Notes under the pieces: generated by a model
Databases searched by the model: none
Seen by the model: only the letters and a program-made list of their open reading frames with translations
Told to the model about the DNA's origin: nothing
Made by a program: the position numbers and the translations under genes
NCBI GenBank assembly: GCA_039188505.1
Contig: JBCCZC010000065.1
Span: 1 to 17,718 of the forward strand
Reading direction: 5' to 3'
Length of the DNA: 17,718 bases
From: JBCCZC01 sp039188505
GTDB taxonomy: Bacteria; Pseudomonadota; Gammaproteobacteria; Xanthomonadales; SZUA-38
Shown here: one piece after another, positions 8,275 to 15,391 of the stretch
Layout: each line of letters starts with the position of its first letter
Position numbering within the stretch: position 1 is the stretch's first letter

Positions 8275-9349
8275 CATCTGCGATCTTGCTGTTCGATTTC
8301 GGGCCCGGGTCTTCCGGCAGGACCCATCTCGCGCCATGGGGCGTGACCATGGCCCTGAATTGCTCGGACATCGGCAGATTCAGGATGTTGGGGCGTTGTT
8401 TCTCGGGAAGCACATGGACGTCATAGACCTCGTCCAGCTCGTCGCCGTACTCGATCGAACCGACGACTTCACCCGAGACGATATTGACGACGGATACGCC
8501 GGCGCGGATGCGCTTGTTCGCAATGCCGAGGTCGCCAAAGGCATGGCTCTTCCGGAGCTTCGAGCTTCCGACGAAGGCGTAGTCACCGGCAAACGACAGC
8601 CCCCGGATAAATCCATCCAGCCGCGCAACGGTTTCCTTCTGCCCCGTCTTCGGATCCACCTGGAGCAATTCCTCGGTTCCGGAGGCCAGGACGTAGAGCT
8701 TGTTCCGGTAGATGCGCGGCGAGTGGGGCATGGCGAGTTCGCCGCACACGGTCTCTCCGGACCGCACGTCGATGACGACGCCGCCGAGCAACTTGTTCGT
8801 GCGCCAGCCGCTGGGGGTCGAAGTCTCGCCAAAGGCGGTCACGAAGGAGACCTCGCCGTCCGCGTCGACGGACATGCCATTCAGGTGGCAGTAATCGGCG
8901 TCCCGGTAATCGGAAATGAAGGTCGGCTTCCAGATCGGCTGAAAGGAAAACGTGCCATCAACCTTCACGAGGCAGCTGTAGGCGGTATTGACAGCCACGA
9001 GCCCGCTATTGGTGAAGAACAGGTCGTGTGTATCGATGAAATCCGTCTTGTTGATCGCGATGGGGAAATACATCGCGTCATAGGTATCGGGGTTCTTCGG
9101 GTAGGTCCGCGCAAGTTCGCGGTCGTTTCTGAAGATCGAGACGTTCAGCCGGAGGGCGAGCGCTAGGAGATCTCCGTTGGTCGCGATGCCCATCGGGCGG
9201 TCGAAGTCCCGCAGGAGCTGGACGAGTCTCTCACCGGCAGCGCTGAGCAGGATGACCTTCCCCGCCTGGTAGGTCGTGACCATGAGGGATACAGCCAGCT
9301 CGTCCAGGAGTTGTGGAACCCCGGGGCTGAAGCGGGCGGTCAGTCGCAC
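8249..9349 (-). CDS. TIGR03032 family protein
   Basis: A 366-residue protein of a conserved uncharacterised family, probably beta-propeller-like. Recognisable family signatures in order: TTYQAGKVILL (25-35), FDRPMGIA, the HLNGM block (155-159), TNKLLGGVVIDV, MPHSPRIYRNKLYVLASGT (207-225), GFIRGLSFAGDYAFVGSSK (246-264) and the YDVHVLP block before the C-terminus. There is no signal peptide, so it is probably cytoplasmic. The in-frame start is GTG at 9349 with no good Shine-Dalgarno; the nearby ATG at 9363 is out of frame because of a 14-bp tandem duplication. The gene overlaps the start of the downstream giant DUF4347 gene by 14 nt, so the two are very likely co-transcribed and translationally coupled. 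The biochemical function is unknown; a role tied to the giant protein is inferred from position only. Confidence 0.85.
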   Translation of the reverse strand: MRLTARFSPGVPQLLDELAVSLMVTTYQAGKVILLSAAGERLVQLLRDFDRPMGIATNGDLLALALRLNVSIFRNDRELARTYPKNPDTYDAMYFPIAINKTDFIDTHDLFFTNSGLVAVNTAYSCLVKVDGTFSFQPIWKPTFISDYRDADYCHLNGMSVDADGEVSFVTAFGETSTPSGWRTNKLLGGVVIDVRSGETVCGELAMPHSPRIYRNKLYVLASGTEELLQVDPKTGQKETVARLDGFIRGLSFAGDYAFVGSSKLRKSHAFGDLGIANKRIRAGVSVVNIVSGEVVGSIEYGDELDEVYDVHVLPEKQRPNILNLPMSEQFRAMVTPHGARWVLPEDPGPKSNSKIADEVRANESA

Positions 9350-9363
9350 GCGGTCAGTCGCAT
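9336..9363 (-). repeat. 14-bp tandem duplication at the TIGR03032 start codon
   Basis: On the minus strand the text reads ATGCGACTGACCGC followed at once by GTGCGACTGACCGC. The two copies differ only in the first base. Copy 1 begins with an ATG that now reads seven codons (MRLTACD) to a TGA. Copy 2 begins with the in-frame GTG used as the annotated start. Deleting one 14-bp copy would put the ATG directly in frame with the gene. Confidence 0.85.
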
Positions 9364-9598
9364 GCCGACTCGCCGGAGCGAGCGGTTCGTGAATCGAATC
9401 GCTGCTGCCCTGACCGTCGTTCCGACCGCACGGTCAGGAGCGATCCTGACGCGCGTTGGGCGTTGACCGACTCGCAATGATCCCGTACCCCCTAGCCATA
9501 CCGAGACTGGCTGGACCGTACGCAGATATTCGACGATCCGCAACTAGCCTCGCGCGCCTCCCAAGGGGAGTCTCATCGACCGCGGAAAAGGAAAAACA

Positions 9599-9625
9599 TC
9601 TATATAAATCAGTGACTTTTATCAA
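9599..9625 (-). promoter_or_regulatory. possible sigma-70 promoter for the TIGR03032-giant operon
   Basis: In the only A+T-rich patch upstream of the operon the minus strand shows TTGATA (9625-9620) and, after 15 nt, TATAGA (9604-9599). The spacer is shorter than the usual 17 nt, so the assignment is tentative. It would give a 5' untranslated region of roughly 240 nt. Confidence 0.3.
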
Positions 9626-9707
9626 CTGCCTTTCCCGAGATGCCACCCCACGCCCCAGTGTTCGGAATCTTCACAAGTTGTTTCGTCGCTTGCAGGCCGG
9701 GCGCATG

Positions 9708-9774
9708 AAAAGGAGGCCGGGCGACAAGAGGGGGTACTGCGAACCGCCGGTACGGCCACCGGGACCCGGCCTCC
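9708..9774 (-). terminator. terminator-like inverted repeat downstream of the beta-helix remnant
   Basis: On the minus strand GGAGGCCGGG (9774-9765) pairs perfectly with CCCGGCCTCC (9721-9712), which is followed directly by TTTT (9711-9708). The 43-nt loop contains a smaller hairpin, CCGGT-GGCCGT-ACCGG. It begins 3 nt after the TGA of the beta-helix remnant, the right place for its old terminator. The long loop makes intrinsic termination uncertain. Confidence 0.4.
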
Positions 9775-9776
9775 GG

Positions 9777-10170
9777 TCACCAGGGCGCCAGCAACGCGTT
9801 GTTCAAGGTGTTCTGCTGAATCACGGTGTCTGTGACGGTCAGCTTGCCGTCGTTGTAGACGCCACCACCGTCAACATCGGCGCTGTTCGACCGGATCACC
9901 GTGTTGTTGTCGACGATCGGGCGGCCACCGATGGCCGCGGCCCCCTTGACGATCTCGAGGTTCTCCAGGCCGATGGTGCCTGCAGCCAGCCGAAGGACGC
10001 ACTCCTGTCCGTTGTCGTCCAACGTCGTCGGACTCGTGGTCGGGTCCGGTACAGCGTTCCAGTTCGTCTGCGCATGGCCACCCTGCAGCGTCACCGCCTT
10101 GTTCACCAGTACCGTCTGGGCCTGGCCTGTCGCCGAGGTACAGGTACCCCTCTGAAGACTTGAAAGCTCC
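9777..10170 (-). pseudogene. decayed fragment of a right-handed beta-helix repeat protein
   Basis: The minus-strand frame encodes a recognisable piece of a parallel beta-helix (polymorphic outer-membrane-like) protein: TVLVNKAVTLQGGHAQTNWN, then DPTTSPTTLDDNGQ, LENLEIVKG, and GGGVYNDGKLTVTDTVIQQN just before a TGA. Such proteins usually carry many more helix rungs and an export signal. Only about 110 residues of homologous character remain, and the sequence upstream of about 10170 in the same frame (which stays open to 10340) looks non-proteinaceous, with many Arg, Pro and Cys residues. No Shine-Dalgarno or signal peptide is visible. The simplest reading is a remnant with internal and 5' deletions. 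A short intact protein cannot be fully excluded. Family recognition is by eye; the pseudogene status is inference. Confidence 0.55.
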
Positions 10171-10361
10171 GGGATTTTCGTTCCACGACCTGGGCGGGAT
10201 GGCCACTGAAAGCCGCGCAACTGTACGGACATGCGTCTTCCGCAGCGCATGTTTGTCATCGGCCGCTGGCACACGATTCCGGGCCCGGATTTGACTGGAG
10301 TGGTGGTATCGCCGCCCGCCCCCGCATACGCTTGACGCATCGATCAATGCAGGGTGATTCG
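10171..10361. other. upstream region of the acetyl-CoA hydrolase operon
   Basis: No convincing coding or RNA content. TTGACT occurs at 10291-10296 but has no acceptable -10 at the right distance, so no promoter is called. A TTG at 10332 and an ATG at 10347 are in frame with the following gene and are alternative starts. Confidence 0.5.
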
Positions 10362-12521
10362 ATGGGGGCATCGAACGGTCGCGAGCGCCATCCGCAGTCG
10401 CTGGATGACGTCGTCAGCTGGACCATTTCTCGCGTCGGCAAGCGTCTTGTGCTGGCCACGCCGCTGGGGCTTGGCAAGCCGAACGCGCTGCTCAACGCGT
10501 TCTATTCGCGGGCGAAGTCGGATCCGGAGATCTCGCTAGAGATTCTCACGGCGCTGAACCTCGTTCCGCCGTTGGGCGGGAACGACGTGGAGAAGCGCTT
10601 CATCCGGCCCTTCTCGAGCCGTTTCTTCGGCGACGACTATCCGCGCCTCGACTATGCAGACGATCAGCTCGCCGGGCGCCTGCCGTCGAACGTGCAGATC
10701 ACCGAGTTCTACTTCCAGTCGGGCAGCCGGCTCGGCAACGAGCACGCCCAGCGCCACTACATCAGCGCGAACTACACGCACGTCGCCCGCGACGCGATGG
10801 ACCGGGGCGTCAACGTGATGGTGCAGATGGTCTCGGCGGGCGAGGTCGATGGCCAGCCGATGTTGAGCCTGTCGAGCAACCCCGACGTCACCCTCGACAT
10901 GGCCCACCGGCTGACGTTCCAGCCGGACTACCCGCTGCTGAAGATCGCCCAGGTGCACGAGGACTACCCGTTCCTTCATGGCGATGCGGTCGTGCCGTAC
11001 GACTTCTTCGACGTGATCGTCGAGCCGCCGGCGAAGCACACGTTGTTCGCCCTGCCCCGGGCGCCGGTCGAGACGCAGGATTTCTGCGTGGGCCTGCACG
11101 CCAGCGCGCTGGTGGGCGACGCCGGGACGCTGCAGATCGGGATCGGCAGCCTCAGCGATGCGCTCGTGCACGCGCTGATCCTGCGCCACCACGACAACGA
11201 TCGATACCGGAACCTGCTCGTCGAGGCCGGCACCGAACGAACGCCCGGAATCATCGACAAGCTCGGCGGCCGGGAGCCCTTCAACGAGGGCCTGTTCGGC
11301 GCGAGCGAGATGTTCCTCGATGGCTTCATGCATCTCTACAAGGCCGGCATCCTCAAGCGCCGGGTCCACGATGACATCGTGCTCCAGGAGCTCGCCAACA
11401 AGCAGGAGCTGCCCGAGAAGGCCGACGCACTCCTGATCGAGGCCATGTGGGACGGCGGCTCGCTACCGCCCGCGCTCGATGATGAAGAGCTCGCCCGGCT
11501 GCAGGACCTGGGCGTGCTTGCCCGCGGGGTGGCACTGGTCCACGGCCGGATCGAGGCACCGGACGGATCAACGATCGAGAACGATCTCCTCCGGGCGTCG
11601 AACCGTGGGCTGCTGGCGGAGCATTGCCTCGCCGAGCGCCTGTCCATCGGCACGCTCATGGAAGGGGCCTTCTACCTCGGCACCAAGAACTTCTACGGCT
11701 GGCTGAACGCGCTTTCCGAGGAGGAGCGTCCGCAATTCCGCATGTCCTCCGTTCGGCGCATCAACCAGCTCTACGGTGGCAGCGAAACGCTCGAAATCCT
11801 CCAGCGCAAGAAGGCGCGCTTCATCAACTCCTGCATGATGATGTCGGTGACCGGCGCCGCTATCTCCGACGCCCTCGCGGGACACCGGCTCGTGAGCGGC
11901 GTCGGCGGGCAGTACAACTTCGTGGCGATGGCCCACGCCCTGCACGAAGGGCGCTCGATCCTCATGCTGCGGTCGCGGCGGGAGAGCGCGTCCGGCCCCC
12001 AGTCCAACGTGGTCTGGGAGTATCCGCACACGACCATTCCCCGCCACCTGCGCGACATCGTCGTCACGGAGTACGGCATCGCCGATCTCCGCAGCAGAAC
12101 TGACGAGGACTGCATCATGGCCATGGTGGAGGTCTCCGACCGCGCGTTTCAGGACGAACTGGTGGCGCAGGCGAAGGCCGGCGGCAAGCTCCGGAACGAC
12201 TACGTCGTGCCCGACGCTGCACGGCAGAACACGCCGGAGCGACTCGAGGCCATGCTGAAGCCCTACCGCGCCGACGGCCTGTTCGAGGATTTCCCCTTCG
12301 GATCGGACTTCGATGAGGTCGAGCAGCGACTCGTTCCAGCCCTGAAGCGGCTGAAGGCGCTCGCGGCTTCCAAGCCCCGGCTCTTCGCAACGGCACTCAA
12401 GGGCAAACCGGCCGACTATCCCGAGGAGCTCGCGCGGATGGGGCTTGAGCGCCCGAGCGGGTTCGCCGAGCAGGTACTCGCGCGGGTGCTCGCCGTTTGC
12501 CTGGCAGAGTCACAGACGTGA
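10362..12521 (+). CDS. acetyl-CoA hydrolase/transferase family protein, long type
   Basis: A 719-residue enzyme of the acetyl-CoA hydrolase / acetate CoA-transferase family. Members split acetyl-CoA to acetate or move CoA between small carboxylic acids through a glutamyl-CoA intermediate, in the cytoplasm. The start ATG at 10362 is preceded by AGGGTGA; in-frame TTG 10332 and ATG 10347 are possible. Seen: LQIGIGSLSDALVHAL (about 257-272), a CoA-transferase glycine-rich motif; FGASEMFLDGF (about 312-322), where Glu316 is the likely catalytic glutamate; and a C-terminal domain with SGVGGQYNFVAMAHAL and DIVVTEYGIADLRS, both typical of the family. Canonical members are nearer 500 residues, so this is the extended type with an added N-terminal part and an insertion between the glutamate motif and the C-terminal domain. 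The next gene overlaps its stop. The substrate is unknown. Confidence 0.9.
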   Translation: MGASNGRERHPQSLDDVVSWTISRVGKRLVLATPLGLGKPNALLNAFYSRAKSDPEISLEILTALNLVPPLGGNDVEKRFIRPFSSRFFGDDYPRLDYADDQLAGRLPSNVQITEFYFQSGSRLGNEHAQRHYISANYTHVARDAMDRGVNVMVQMVSAGEVDGQPMLSLSSNPDVTLDMAHRLTFQPDYPLLKIAQVHEDYPFLHGDAVVPYDFFDVIVEPPAKHTLFALPRAPVETQDFCVGLHASALVGDAGTLQIGIGSLSDALVHALILRHHDNDRYRNLLVEAGTERTPGIIDKLGGREPFNEGLFGASEMFLDGFMHLYKAGILKRRVHDDIVLQELANKQELPEKADALLIEAMWDGGSLPPALDDEELARLQDLGVLARGVALVHGRIEAPDGSTIENDLLRASNRGLLAEHCLAERLSIGTLMEGAFYLGTKNFYGWLNALSEEERPQFRMSSVRRINQLYGGSETLEILQRKKARFINSCMMMSVTGAAISDALAGHRLVSGVGGQYNFVAMAHALHEGRSILMLRSRRESASGPQSNVVWEYPHTTIPRHLRDIVVTEYGIADLRSRTDEDCIMAMVEVSDRAFQDELVAQAKAGGKLRNDYVVPDAARQNTPERLEAMLKPYRADGLFEDFPFGSDFDEVEQRLVPALKRLKALAASKPRLFATALKGKPADYPEELARMGLERPSGFAEQVLARVLAVCLAESQT

Positions 12522-12748
12522 GCAGGCCCGACCGCATGACCGTCCTGCAGGTGACAGGCTACCTCGTCTGGCGGGCGGGCCTACTCATTGCCGCCATCGG
12601 GTCGCTGTACTGGATCTCGGACTGGCTCCTGGCGTTCTGGGCCCTGCCGGCGATGCTACGAGCAGGAGCCGCCCTCTTCGTCGTCGGCTTTGTATTATTG
12701 ATGGCGTCTCTGGTGCTCGAACGGATACAGGACGAGGCAGAATCATGA
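12518..12748 (+). CDS. small membrane protein, two transmembrane segments (paralogue 1)
   Basis: A 76-residue protein. The GTG at 12518 overlaps the upstream TGA by 4 nt (GTGA), a coupling arrangement; an ATG at 12536, preceded by AGCAGG, is an alternative start giving 70 residues. Two hydrophobic helices are visible, one around GLLIAAIGSLYWISDWLLAFWA and one around AGAALFVVGFVLLMASLV, followed by a charged tail, ERIQDEAES. The second helix and tail resemble those of the next gene (VVGF-xx-LM-x-SL-xx-ER), so the pair looks like a tandem duplication. I do not recognise a named family. Its place between an acyl-CoA enzyme and YbjQ/YpfJ genes suggests a helper in the inner membrane, but no function is assigned. 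Confidence 0.75.
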   Translation: MSRPDRMTVLQVTGYLVWRAGLLIAAIGSLYWISDWLLAFWALPAMLRAGAALFVVGFVLLMASLVLERIQDEAES

Positions 12749-12990
12749 TCCGAGCCCTGCGTATCAGCGGCTTTCTGCTCATGGGCGTCGGCGTGCTCGT
12801 CGTACTCAGCTGGGCCATCGCGCCCCTGCGGCAGCTCTGGCCGGTGCTGCTGGCCCTGCCGTTTCCCGTCAAGATCGGCCTCGCCATCGCGGTCGTCGGC
12901 TTCTGTATCCTCATGGGCTCGCTGATCGCAGAGCGCATGGAGGAAAGCCGGAGCGAGGGCGACCTGCTCGACGACGAACTGGACCACTGA
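12745..12990 (+). CDS. small membrane protein, two transmembrane segments (paralogue 2)
   Basis: An 81-residue protein whose ATG overlaps the previous TGA in ATGA, with no gap, so translation is coupled. It has a first helix, SGFLLMGVGVLVVLSWAIA, a short proline-bearing loop, a second helix, IGLAIAVVGFCILMGSLIA, and an acidic tail rich in Glu and Asp (ERMEES to DDELDH). It shares topology and the end-of-helix motif with the gene before it. The short basic N-terminus and acidic tail suggest both termini lie in the cytoplasm. Function unknown. Confidence 0.8.
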   Translation: MIRALRISGFLLMGVGVLVVLSWAIAPLRQLWPVLLALPFPVKIGLAIAVVGFCILMGSLIAERMEESRSEGDLLDDELDH

Positions 12991-13013
12991 ATATCCGATT
13001 AGGAGCCTGCTCG

Positions 13014-13343
13014 ATGATCATCGTCACCACCGAATCCATCCCCGGCCGCGAGGTCACCGAGGCCCTGGGTGTCGTGCGCGGCAGCACGATCCGAGCCAAG
13101 CACGTTGGCAAGGACATCATGGCAGGGCTGCGCACGCTCGTCGGCGGCGAGCTGAAGGAGTACAGCGAGATGCTGACCGAGACCCGCAACGAGAGCACCA
13201 AGCGCATGGTCGAGCAGGCGAAGAAGCTCGGCGCTGACGGCATCGTCGGCGTGCGCTTCGTGACTTCCCAGGTCATGGCAGGGGCCGCCGAGCTGATGGC
13301 CTACGGAACCGCCGTCAAGCTCGCACCCGGCGGGGAAGCCTGA
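13014..13343 (+). CDS. ybjQ: YbjQ family (UPF0145) putative heavy-metal-binding protein
   Basis: A 109-residue cytoplasmic protein of the YbjQ/UPF0145 family, at the family's usual length. Matching features: a TTESIPGREV start, the GVVRGSTI strand, the conserved DIMAGLRTLVGGELKEY block, a helix with ARNES-like TRNESTKRM, then AKKLGADGIVGVRF and a C-terminal YGTAVKL. Family members form oligomeric rings and are annotated as heavy-metal-binding, but no reaction is established. AGGAG stands 8 nt before the ATG. It is 23 nt downstream of the second small membrane protein and 3 nt upstream of the zinc metallopeptidase, so it belongs to the same operon. Confidence 0.9.
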   Translation: MIIVTTESIPGREVTEALGVVRGSTIRAKHVGKDIMAGLRTLVGGELKEYSEMLTETRNESTKRMVEQAKKLGADGIVGVRFVTSQVMAGAAELMAYGTAVKLAPGGEA

Positions 13344-13346
13344 AGC

Positions 13347-14201
13347 ATGCGCTGGAAGGGACGGCGACAAAGCACCAACGTCGATGACCGCCGCCGCGCC
13401 GGCGGCCGGCGCGCGGGCGGCCTCAAGCTCGGTGGTGGCATCGGCACGATCGTGCTGGTGCTCGTCGCCATGTACTTCGGCATCGATCCTCAGGTGGTGC
13501 TCCAGGCCACCGGCGGCGGCGCGACCGCGCCTGCCCCGCAGCGGCCGATCAGCGCGGCCGAGGAGGAGCGTGCCGCCTTTACGCGGGTCGTGCTCGCGGA
13601 AACCGAGGACGTCTGGAACGCGATCTTCGCCGCCGGCGGTGAGAACTATGCGGAACCCACGCTGGTGCTGTTCTCGGGCTCGACGCCGACGGCCTGCGGG
13701 TATGGCCAGGCCGCCATGGGTCCTTTCTACTGCCCGGCAGACCGGCAGGTCTACATCGATCTCAGCTTCTTCGACCAGCTCGCCCGCCGCTTCGGCGCAC
13801 CGGGGGACTTTGCCCAGGCCTACGTCATCGCCCACGAGGTCGGCCACCATCTGCAGACGCTGCTCGGCATCTCCCAACAGGTGCACTCGCAGCGGCGCGC
13901 GGTCAGCGAGGCCGAAGGGAATCGCCTATCGGTGCGCCAGGAACTCCAGGCGGACTGCTTCGCCGGTATCTGGGCCCATCACGCAGAGCGGGCCAGATTG
14001 CTCGAGGCCGGTGACATCGAAGAGGCACTGCGGGCGGCCTCGGCGATTGGTGACGATACGCTGCAGCGCCGCTCCAGCGGCCGGGTTGTCCCGGAGAGCT
14101 TCACGCACGGTACTTCGGAACAGCGCGTGCGCTGGTTCCGCCGCGGCTTCGACAGCGGCAACATGAACGAGTGCGATTCATTCTCGGCGCGTTCGCTGTA
14201 A
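13347..14201 (+). CDS. ypfJ: YpfJ/KPN_02809 family neutral zinc metallopeptidase
   Basis: A 284-residue, probably membrane-anchored, putative zinc peptidase. An Arg-rich cytoplasmic N-terminus (MRWKGRRQST, DDRRRAGGRR) is followed by one transmembrane segment at about 31-44 (IGTIVLVLVAMYFG) and a Pro/Ala/Gly-rich linker. The catalytic domain shows CGYGQAAMGPFYCPADRQVYIDL and the zinc motif HEVGH at 163-167, with Glu199 in ELQADCFAG the likely third ligand. The ending RVRWFRRGFDSGN is also typical. The length agrees with the family. The substrate is unknown. The start lies 3 nt after the YbjQ stop, making this the last gene of the plus-strand run; the next gene is convergent. Confidence 0.93.
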   Translation: MRWKGRRQSTNVDDRRRAGGRRAGGLKLGGGIGTIVLVLVAMYFGIDPQVVLQATGGGATAPAPQRPISAAEEERAAFTRVVLAETEDVWNAIFAAGGENYAEPTLVLFSGSTPTACGYGQAAMGPFYCPADRQVYIDLSFFDQLARRFGAPGDFAQAYVIAHEVGHHLQTLLGISQQVHSQRRAVSEAEGNRLSVRQELQADCFAGIWAHHAERARLLEAGDIEEALRAASAIGDDTLQRRSSGRVVPESFTHGTSEQRVRWFRRGFDSGNMNECDSFSARSL

Positions 14202-14243
14202 CGACGACGTCCGGCAGCGCCGAGGCTGAAACTGGCAGGGCCC
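14202..14243. other. short convergent gap
   Basis: Only 42 nt separate the stops of the metallopeptidase and COG0523 genes. An imperfect hairpin can be drawn from CTGGCAGG (14232-14239) to CCTGCGCCAG (14252-14261). It lacks a T-run, so no terminator is called. Confidence 0.4.
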
Positions 14244-15377
14244 CTACCCGGCCTGCGCCAGGGGGAGCGTTTCACGGAGCTCTGCTTCCGCGATATCCCG
14301 CGTGATGAAGACGAGCTGGGAACGGCGGTCAGCGCTGGGCCAGGTCGGCAGCATGACTGGCGGATGGATGACGTGCTGGACGGCATGAACGACGACTGGT
14401 CCGTCAAGACCGGTGACGTTGACCAGCCCCTTGATCCGCAGCAGATCTTCGCCCCGGAGCCTCGATAGCTCCTCCAGCCAACGGTGGAGCGCACCGCGAT
14501 CGAAGGGCTCGTCAAGCGTCAGGCAGAACGCCTTGATGTGCGCGTCATGGCGATTGACGTCGTGGTCATGGTCGTGCTCGTGGTGGTGGTCATGATGGTG
14601 GCCGTGATGATGGTTCTGGCTGCGACCGCCTTGCTGATCGGCAAACGCCTCCGCCCGCAGCCAATCCCGGACTGCCGGCGATTTTGACCTGGGATCAAAC
14701 AGTCCCGCATCGAACAGCTGCGCCGGATCGACCGCACCGTTAGCCGCGAGAATCTGGGGAGCGGCCGGATTCAGCGTCCTCAACCGATCCCGCAACCCGT
14801 GCAGGACGTCCCGAGCGGCGATATCCGTCTTCGTCAGGAGCAACCGATCAGCCACGGCCGCCTGCTTGACCGATTCGACCTGGCGATCGAGCGTGGCGTC
14901 GCCATTCACCGCATCTACCGTGGTAATCACGCCGTCCAGGCGATAACGGCGTGTCAGTGACCTCTCGGTCATGAGGGTGTGGAGAATCGGCGCGGGATCG
15001 GCGAGACCCGTGGTCTCGATCAGTACGCGATCGAACCAGAGTTTGCCGCCGCGGGCGAAACGTCCAGGCGCTTCTCGCAGCGTTTTGGAAAGGTCGCCAC
15101 GGATCGTGCAGCAGAGGCAGCCGCTCGCCATCTTGATAACGACGTCATCGCTGCAGTGGGTGACCAGCTCGTGGTCGAGCCCGATCTCGCCGAACTCGTT
15201 GATCAACACCAGCGTCCGGCTGAAGTCCGGGTGTTGCAGCACATGGTTGAGCGTCGTCGTCTTGCCGCTGCCGAGGAACCCGGTCAGTACGGAAACCGGC
15301 AGCAGTCGCGACGAATCGTCCGGAAACTTGTCAACCACGACCGTCCTCACTTCGCCAGCCCAAGAGGCCCGCCGCAT
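14244..15377 (-). CDS. CobW/COG0523 family GTPase, putative zinc metallochaperone
   Basis: A 377-residue G3E-family GTPase of the COG0523 group, whose characterised members deliver metals, notably zinc, to client proteins. Seen: the P-loop GFLGSGKT (33-40), INEFGEIGLDHE, the metal motif CLCC (87-90), ETTGLADP (121-128), the guanine-specificity motif TKTD (182-185), a His-rich loop at 256-280 with 14 histidines, and a CobW C-terminal domain (about 280-370) with LLRIKGLVNV and HAVQHVIHPP. The start ATG at 15377 has AGGGG 8 nt upstream, 14 nt after the stop of the small gene before it. A GTG further in (codon 14) is an alternative. A Zur-box-like element in front of the operon supports a zinc-limitation role; this last point is inference. 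Confidence 0.93.
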   Translation of the reverse strand: MRRASWAGEVRTVVVDKFPDDSSRLLPVSVLTGFLGSGKTTTLNHVLQHPDFSRTLVLINEFGEIGLDHELVTHCSDDVVIKMASGCLCCTIRGDLSKTLREAPGRFARGGKLWFDRVLIETTGLADPAPILHTLMTERSLTRRYRLDGVITTVDAVNGDATLDRQVESVKQAAVADRLLLTKTDIAARDVLHGLRDRLRTLNPAAPQILAANGAVDPAQLFDAGLFDPRSKSPAVRDWLRAEAFADQQGGRSQNHHHGHHHDHHHEHDHDHDVNRHDAHIKAFCLTLDEPFDRGALHRWLEELSRLRGEDLLRIKGLVNVTGLDGPVVVHAVQHVIHPPVMLPTWPSADRRSQLVFITRDIAEAELRETLPLAQAG

Positions 15378-15391
15378 TCGGCCGGCCCCTG

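Larger units (their letters stand above)
9364..9776. other. noncoding stretch upstream of the TIGR03032 gene
   Basis: No frame here has protein-like composition. The stretch contains an A+T-rich patch around 9586-9625, unusual for the window, holding a possible minus-strand promoter. It also contains a direct repeat AGGCCGGGCG at 9694-9703 and 9714-9723 and one side of a terminator-like inverted repeat. I see no RNA gene. Confidence 0.6.

Noticed and set aside
8263..8337. Earlier start of the giant gene at 8337 or 8277
   Set aside because: The added residues are Arg-rich and overlap the TIGR03032 gene further. The ATG at 8262 has the clear Shine-Dalgarno and a short coupling overlap.
6793..8346. 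A 517-codon plus-strand open frame opposite the DUF4347 region
   Set aside because: Same explanation: it is a composition-driven shadow of the minus-strand gene, whose domains are clearly recognisable.
9434..9646. Short minus-strand open frame of 70 codons in the intergenic region
   Set aside because: There is no ribosome binding site, the composition is not protein-like, and it spans the A+T-rich patch that fits a promoter better.
14520..14640. Simple-sequence repeat of GTGGTGATG type
   Set aside because: It is the coding sequence of the His-rich loop of the COG0523 GTPase read from the other strand, not an independent repeat element.
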